From the NCBI RefSeq assembly GCF_004022485.1, contig NZ_CP034951.1:1-64000 (forward strand): a stretch of DNA of 64,000 nt, in the 5' to 3' direction. The notes beneath the pieces are model-generated. The model did no database searches. It was not told the origin of the DNA and worked only from the letters and a program-made list of their open reading frames with translations. Below, piece by piece: positions 60,409 to 64,000 of the stretch. The DNA is from Aequorivita sp. H23M31. GTDB lineage: Bacteria > Bacteroidota > Bacteroidia > Flavobacteriales > Flavobacteriaceae. Position 1 is the first letter of the stretch; every line of letters starts with the position of its first letter. A program made the translations under genes and the position numbers.

Positions 60409-61281
60409 TTATGACTGTATTAGCAATCTTCCTGCCGATGCACCTAGGGCAGCTGGAAAGCCCAACACCACAATTTCGGAAACCATAGTGTAAAGGGAAA
60501 TATTCTCAAAACGTCCAAAAAACCATAGCATAAAGGCCGAGGCAACAAGGGAAACCGCGTACATTATCAATGTTCCCGAAAAGACACCTACCAAACTTGA
60601 AGGTTTTGATACCCATCGACTTGACCCTGTAAAATTGATATAATATAATACTGCGCCTCCAATTCCGATGGAGAGAAGGGCTATTAGGAATAATTTGTAT
60701 GCTGGAGTTTCCAAGGCAATAACGATAACTTCATCTGTGGGTGCTATGTTTGAAGCAATTAATATTGCCCCGCACAATGAAATATTCAGGGTTCTAAGTA
60801 AATTAGGTTCCGCATTGGATTTAACCAACATCTTTTTATCCTCGTCTTTTTCTTCTTCTTTAATTTCAGCTTCTTCATCTCTTCCTAGCTGTGATTTTCC
60901 TACCGAAATACCGATAGCCACCGTAACTGCTTCAACAACTATTTTCCCCGTAATTTCCTGAATGGACATTTGATCTGTAATCCGTTGGGTGACCCAAAGA
61001 ATGAATAAAGTAAGAATAAGACCTAGTCCCATTTCTTCAGCCGATTCCATAAGACCTTCCCAAATCGTGTGTTCATGACGAATACCAACATAATAGTTAT
61101 ATACCATTAATAGAAAAAGTCCCACTAAAAAATAGACAGTAAGCGGAAAAGGATCTGTATTAAATCCAGCCCACCATAATTCCATGGTATAAAGCATGGG
61201 TAAACTGAAGAGAAGACCTCCAGTCAATCCGCGGCCATATTCTTTAAGAGAGTCCGATATTGATTTTGAGGATTTACCCAT
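60409..61281 (-). CDS. TIGR02587 family integral membrane protein
   Basis: 290 residues with about seven membrane helices and a charged central loop rich in Glu/Lys (about 130-155). The pattern FSLPMLYTMELWWAG near the N-terminus is characteristic. Pairs with the TIGR02588 gene in one operon. No catalytic motif seen; function unknown. Confidence 0.78.
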   Translation of the reverse strand: MGKSSKSISDSLKEYGRGLTGGLLFSLPMLYTMELWWAGFNTDPFPLTVYFLVGLFLLMVYNYYVGIRHEHTIWEGLMESAEEMGLGLILTLFILWVTQRITDQMSIQEITGKIVVEAVTVAIGISVGKSQLGRDEEAEIKEEEKDEDKKMLVKSNAEPNLLRTLNISLCGAILIASNIAPTDEVIVIALETPAYKLFLIALLSIGIGGAVLYYINFTGSSRWVSKPSSLVGVFSGTLIMYAVSLVASAFMLWFFGRFENISLYTMVSEIVVLGFPAALGASAGRLLIQS

Positions 61282-61469
61282 CTCTCAAAAGTATTTTTTT
61301 TACGTACCTAGGATAAAGATAATCAAAACAAGGTTTTCTTAATTTTTAGAAATCGATTTTAGAGAATGTTTAAGATGAAAATTAATTATCAGAGTTTTAG
61401 ACATAAAAAATTTTAACAGCAGATATTGTAAAGTTTTATTTCCTATTTTGGTTAAATAAAACGGAATTT

Positions 61470-61979
61470 ATGAGAAACCATATTCTGCTATCCACCCTTC
61501 TTTTATTTGCTCTAACGTCCTGTAAGGAAAATTCTAAATTAATTTCTCCAGAAACGAATACGACAATCGAAAGATTCAAAAAACTGAATGAGTTTAACTG
61601 GCTGGTTGGAAGTTGGGTAAATAGAAGTGGGAATAAGTTTTCTAAAGAAACTTGGACAAAAGAGAACGATAGTACACTTTCGGCTTTTAGTTATACCCAA
61701 ATAGAGAAAGACACTGTCTTTGTTGAGTTAATGCTGCTTCAGCAAAAAAATGACTCAGTAATTTTAACGGTTACCGATGGAAGAAACAAAAATGACATAG
61801 TTCCCTTTAAATTAATCTCTTCAGATAATGGAGAACATACATTTGAAAATAAGCAACACGACTTTCCTGAACGGATTATATATACAAATCCCACCCAGGA
61901 TTCAATCCATGCCTGGATTTTAGGCACTCTAAATGGAGAAGCTCGCAAAGTTGATTTTTACTTTGCTCGAGAAAAATAA
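61470..61979 (+). CDS. Lipoprotein, DUF6265-like
   Basis: 169 residues. Lipoprotein signal (MRNHILLSTLLLFALTSC) with lipobox cysteine C18. The mature part has NWLVGSWVNRS and a C-terminal KQHDFPERIIY, a pattern of the DUF6265 beta-barrel-like family (lipocalin-like). Ligand unknown. Confidence 0.78.
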   Translation: MRNHILLSTLLLFALTSCKENSKLISPETNTTIERFKKLNEFNWLVGSWVNRSGNKFSKETWTKENDSTLSAFSYTQIEKDTVFVELMLLQQKNDSVILTVTDGRNKNDIVPFKLISSDNGEHTFENKQHDFPERIIYTNPTQDSIHAWILGTLNGEARKVDFYFAREK

Positions 61980-62027
61980 TTGGCTAGGAGTATTCTCTAA
62001 CAGGTATCACACAAAGTATGTATGTTT

Positions 62028-63875
62028 TCAATCCCTTTTAGTTTTCGGTTTTTTTGGCCAGTACACCTCAGGAATTGTAGTTGTACTTCCGTCTCTTCCC
62101 GCACGATAATGAGGAGACATAATCTCTATTCCACGCTCATTAAAAACATCCTGAATATTTTCGTGCAAATGTGAATATATCCCACCTTGTCTATTGGCCT
62201 CCCTTATGTATGCGTTAATTTCGTAAGCGACATAAAAATCTTCCAATCCTGTTTGGAGAACAAAAGGTGCAGGTTCCTTCAAAACAAATTCTGTACGGAG
62301 AGCAGCCTCAATTAGTGCTTCATGGACTTTTCTCCAAGGCACATCATAACCAATAGTTACCGTGCTATGGATTATCAATCCCTTCTCTGGGGCATCAATA
62401 CTGTAGTTGACAGTATGGCTGCTCATTACCGTAGAATTGGGGATTGAAATAATCTCATTTTGCGCTGTTCTCACCCTTGTAACCAAAGCGGATTTTTCAA
62501 TTACATCTCCAGAAACATCCCCGATCTTAACCCGATCGCCAATAGTGAACAATCGCATATAAGTTAATATCAACCCGGCGATAACGTTGGAAAGTGAACC
62601 AGCAGAACCAAAGGTGAACAAAAACCCTAAAAATACGGAAACTCCTTTAAATATGGGTGAATCACTTCCTGGTAGGTATGGCCATATAACCACGATCATG
62701 AAAGCAATAAGGAGAATACGAACTATTTGATAGGTTGGCTCTGCCCAATCTCGATAAAAACCGGTAAGGACCAAGTTACCTTGAGCCACTTCATCCTTTA
62801 AAAAGCGAATTCCTCTAAGAATATATCGGAAAACGATTATGATAACAATTATTGTCACTAGGTCCGGAAGGTAATTCCAGAAGGAGAGTAAAATATTTTT
62901 TAGCGGATTTAGAATATATCCAAATAGAGTGGAGGCAAAATGTTCTGTCCAGGGGAAAATTCCGAACAATATGGGTAGGGCAATATAAATAGCCAATAAA
63001 ATAATCAACCATTTCAAAACTTTGTTGATTACAAGTAAAACATTGATCTGTCTATCAGCATCAAAGAGGGTGTAATTTTTAATTTGAACTCCTTTGATTT
63101 TTTTATCCTTTTGCGACTGGATTTTAACCGCAGTGTAATCGAAGAACTTGGAAATATATTTTATTAAGGCTATTATAATAAGAAGCACAAGAAGTGCGAG
63201 ACCAATCTTTTTTGCAATATTGAAATAGTTTGTTTCCTCCTTATATCTTATAACTTCTGCCGTAAGGATGCTTTTGTATTCTTGGGCCAGTTCTTCCTTC
63301 GACGTATTGTTCCAAATAGCATCCGTTTCCGTTATGCTCATTATGATTGTTTCGCTCCAAACAATATCATAAGTTGTTTCGGCATTTTCTATTTTAAGGG
63401 AAGTATCGTCGAATTTAGGTGCATTTCCCAGATTTTCTAATTTTTTGTTGATAGCCTGTGCCCGATCCTTAGGAGAAAAGCTACCCAATTTAGAATAAAG
63501 GGTAAATAAAGTGTCATTAAAAAATCCGATTACCGGAAAACCTTTGGTCGTTTTTTTTAAGGAATCGATTCTCGCTTTTTTCCCCAACAATCGGTTCTTT
63601 TCTTTTGCATTTATTGCCTCCAATTGGGCCTGGAGTTCTTCTTTTTTAAGGTTATCCGTGGTTTTTAGAGCACGTAATTGTTCTTCAAGGTTGCTTTTTT
63701 GAACAGAGTCTGCTAGTCGTTGGTTCTCGATTTCCAGAAGTCGCTTATTATAGCTTTCGAGTAAAGCAATATTCACGGAATCTTTTTTGACAGTAGTGGT
63801 ATCATCTTGGGAAAATACTACGCCTCCACAAAAAAAGAGAGCAAGGAATGTTATAATAATTTTGGAACGAATCAT
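62028..63875 (-). CDS. Mechanosensitive channel of the MscS family (long form)
   Basis: 615 residues. Signal peptide (1-22, VVFSQ), a coiled-coil periplasmic part (about 35-110), membrane helices near 224-240, 284-306, 336-350 and 385-402, and the MscS core with pore helix (about 409-440: FGSAGSLSNVIAGLILTYMRLF, shortened) followed by the beta domain IGDRVKIGDVSGDVIEKS. Opens under membrane tension to release solutes. The large N-terminal extension resembles MscK/MscM-like channels rather than the small E. coli MscS. Confidence 0.93.
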   Translation of the reverse strand: MIRSKIIITFLALFFCGGVVFSQDDTTTVKKDSVNIALLESYNKRLLEIENQRLADSVQKSNLEEQLRALKTTDNLKKEELQAQLEAINAKEKNRLLGKKARIDSLKKTTKGFPVIGFFNDTLFTLYSKLGSFSPKDRAQAINKKLENLGNAPKFDDTSLKIENAETTYDIVWSETIIMSITETDAIWNNTSKEELAQEYKSILTAEVIRYKEETNYFNIAKKIGLALLVLLIIIALIKYISKFFDYTAVKIQSQKDKKIKGVQIKNYTLFDADRQINVLLVINKVLKWLIILLAIYIALPILFGIFPWTEHFASTLFGYILNPLKNILLSFWNYLPDLVTIIVIIIVFRYILRGIRFLKDEVAQGNLVLTGFYRDWAEPTYQIVRILLIAFMIVVIWPYLPGSDSPIFKGVSVFLGFLFTFGSAGSLSNVIAGLILTYMRLFTIGDRVKIGDVSGDVIEKSALVTRVRTAQNEIISIPNSTVMSSHTVNYSIDAPEKGLIIHSTVTIGYDVPWRKVHEALIEAALRTEFVLKEPAPFVLQTGLEDFYVAYEINAYIREANRQGGIYSHLHENIQDVFNERGIEIMSPHYRAGRDGSTTTIPEVYWPKKPKTKRD

Positions 63876-63970
63876 CTAGTATCGATTTTGGGCTAAAATA
63901 ACTAAAAACAAACTCAAGTAAATCAAAAACTTAGAAAGGAAAGAAGAGAAGAGCTATCTCCATTAAAGTG

Positions 63971-64000
63971 AAAAAAACCGGCTAGAGAATTGCATTCTCT
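63971..64000. terminator. Probable terminator cut by the right edge
   Basis: AGAGAAT (63984-63990), TGC loop and ATTCTCT (63994-64000), preceded by AAAAAAACCGGCT. The stem would lengthen if AGCCGG follows beyond the edge. Confidence 0.45.

Overview
The window comes from a member of the Bacteroidetes, most likely the family Flavobacteriaceae. Evidence: secreted proteins end in type IX secretion (T9SS) sorting domains of both type A and type B; several genes carry the Bacteroidetes sigma-factor box TAnnTTTG; start codons generally lack Shine-Dalgarno sequences, with one striking exception (rpsU); and families typical of this group are present (DUF3467 next to rpoC, the DUF4129/DUF4350/MoxR/DUF58 operon, TIGR02587/TIGR02588, LemA with DUF2207). 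The DNA is AT-rich. Genus cannot be decided from the sequence alone.

Layout. (1) 1-2449: 3' part of an exopolysaccharide chain-length/tyrosine-kinase gene cut by the left edge. (2) 2.6-19 kb: the translation and transcription block: rpsU, a XerC-like recombinase, hpf, four tRNAs (Thr-UGU, Tyr-GUA, Gly-UCC, Thr-GGU), tuf, tRNA-Trp, secE, nusG, rplK, rplA, rplJ, rplL, rpoB, rpoC and a DUF3467 gene. Both Thr tRNA genes have duplicated 3' tails, one as a 113-bp tandem array. (3) 19-27 kb, minus strand: oxyR, then an operon of membrane protein, DUF4129, DUF4350, MoxR ATPase and DUF58, split by a complete IS3-family element between DUF4350 and moxR. (4) 27-40 kb, plus strand: typA, lemA with DUF2207, pyrG, yidC, a YwqK-like protein, then a tight cluster of mnmA, a T9SS-exported subtilase and a flavin oxidoreductase. 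(5) 40-41 kb: a decayed T9SS surface-protein gene and a cold-shock gene. (6) 41.7-50.5 kb: sucC, a TerB-like gene, DUF2254, hsp20, rluF, a GH3-family gene, a putative secreted zinc peptidase and uvrB. (7) 50.6-64 kb: DUF4345, a SanA-like protein, a large repeat-containing T9SS type B protein, an ABC transporter pair, a cyclophilin-FKBP fusion, a redoxin, a minisatellite, a CsaA-like protein, the TIGR02587/02588 pair, a lipoprotein and an MscS channel.

The window is mainly housekeeping DNA. The points most worth a second look are: the rpsU ribosome-binding site, a near-perfect anti-Shine-Dalgarno match in a lineage whose ribosomes hide that sequence, together with Tyr54 in bS21 (autoregulation); the tandem arrays built from tRNA-Thr 3' ends; the IS3 insertion inside the MoxR operon; an AT-rich palindrome family, one copy of which forms the last codons and stop of uvrB; and the cyclophilin-FKBP fusion. 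I did not find a defence island, CRISPR array or clearly new multi-gene system. Functions and family names rest on reading motifs by eye; no database search was possible.
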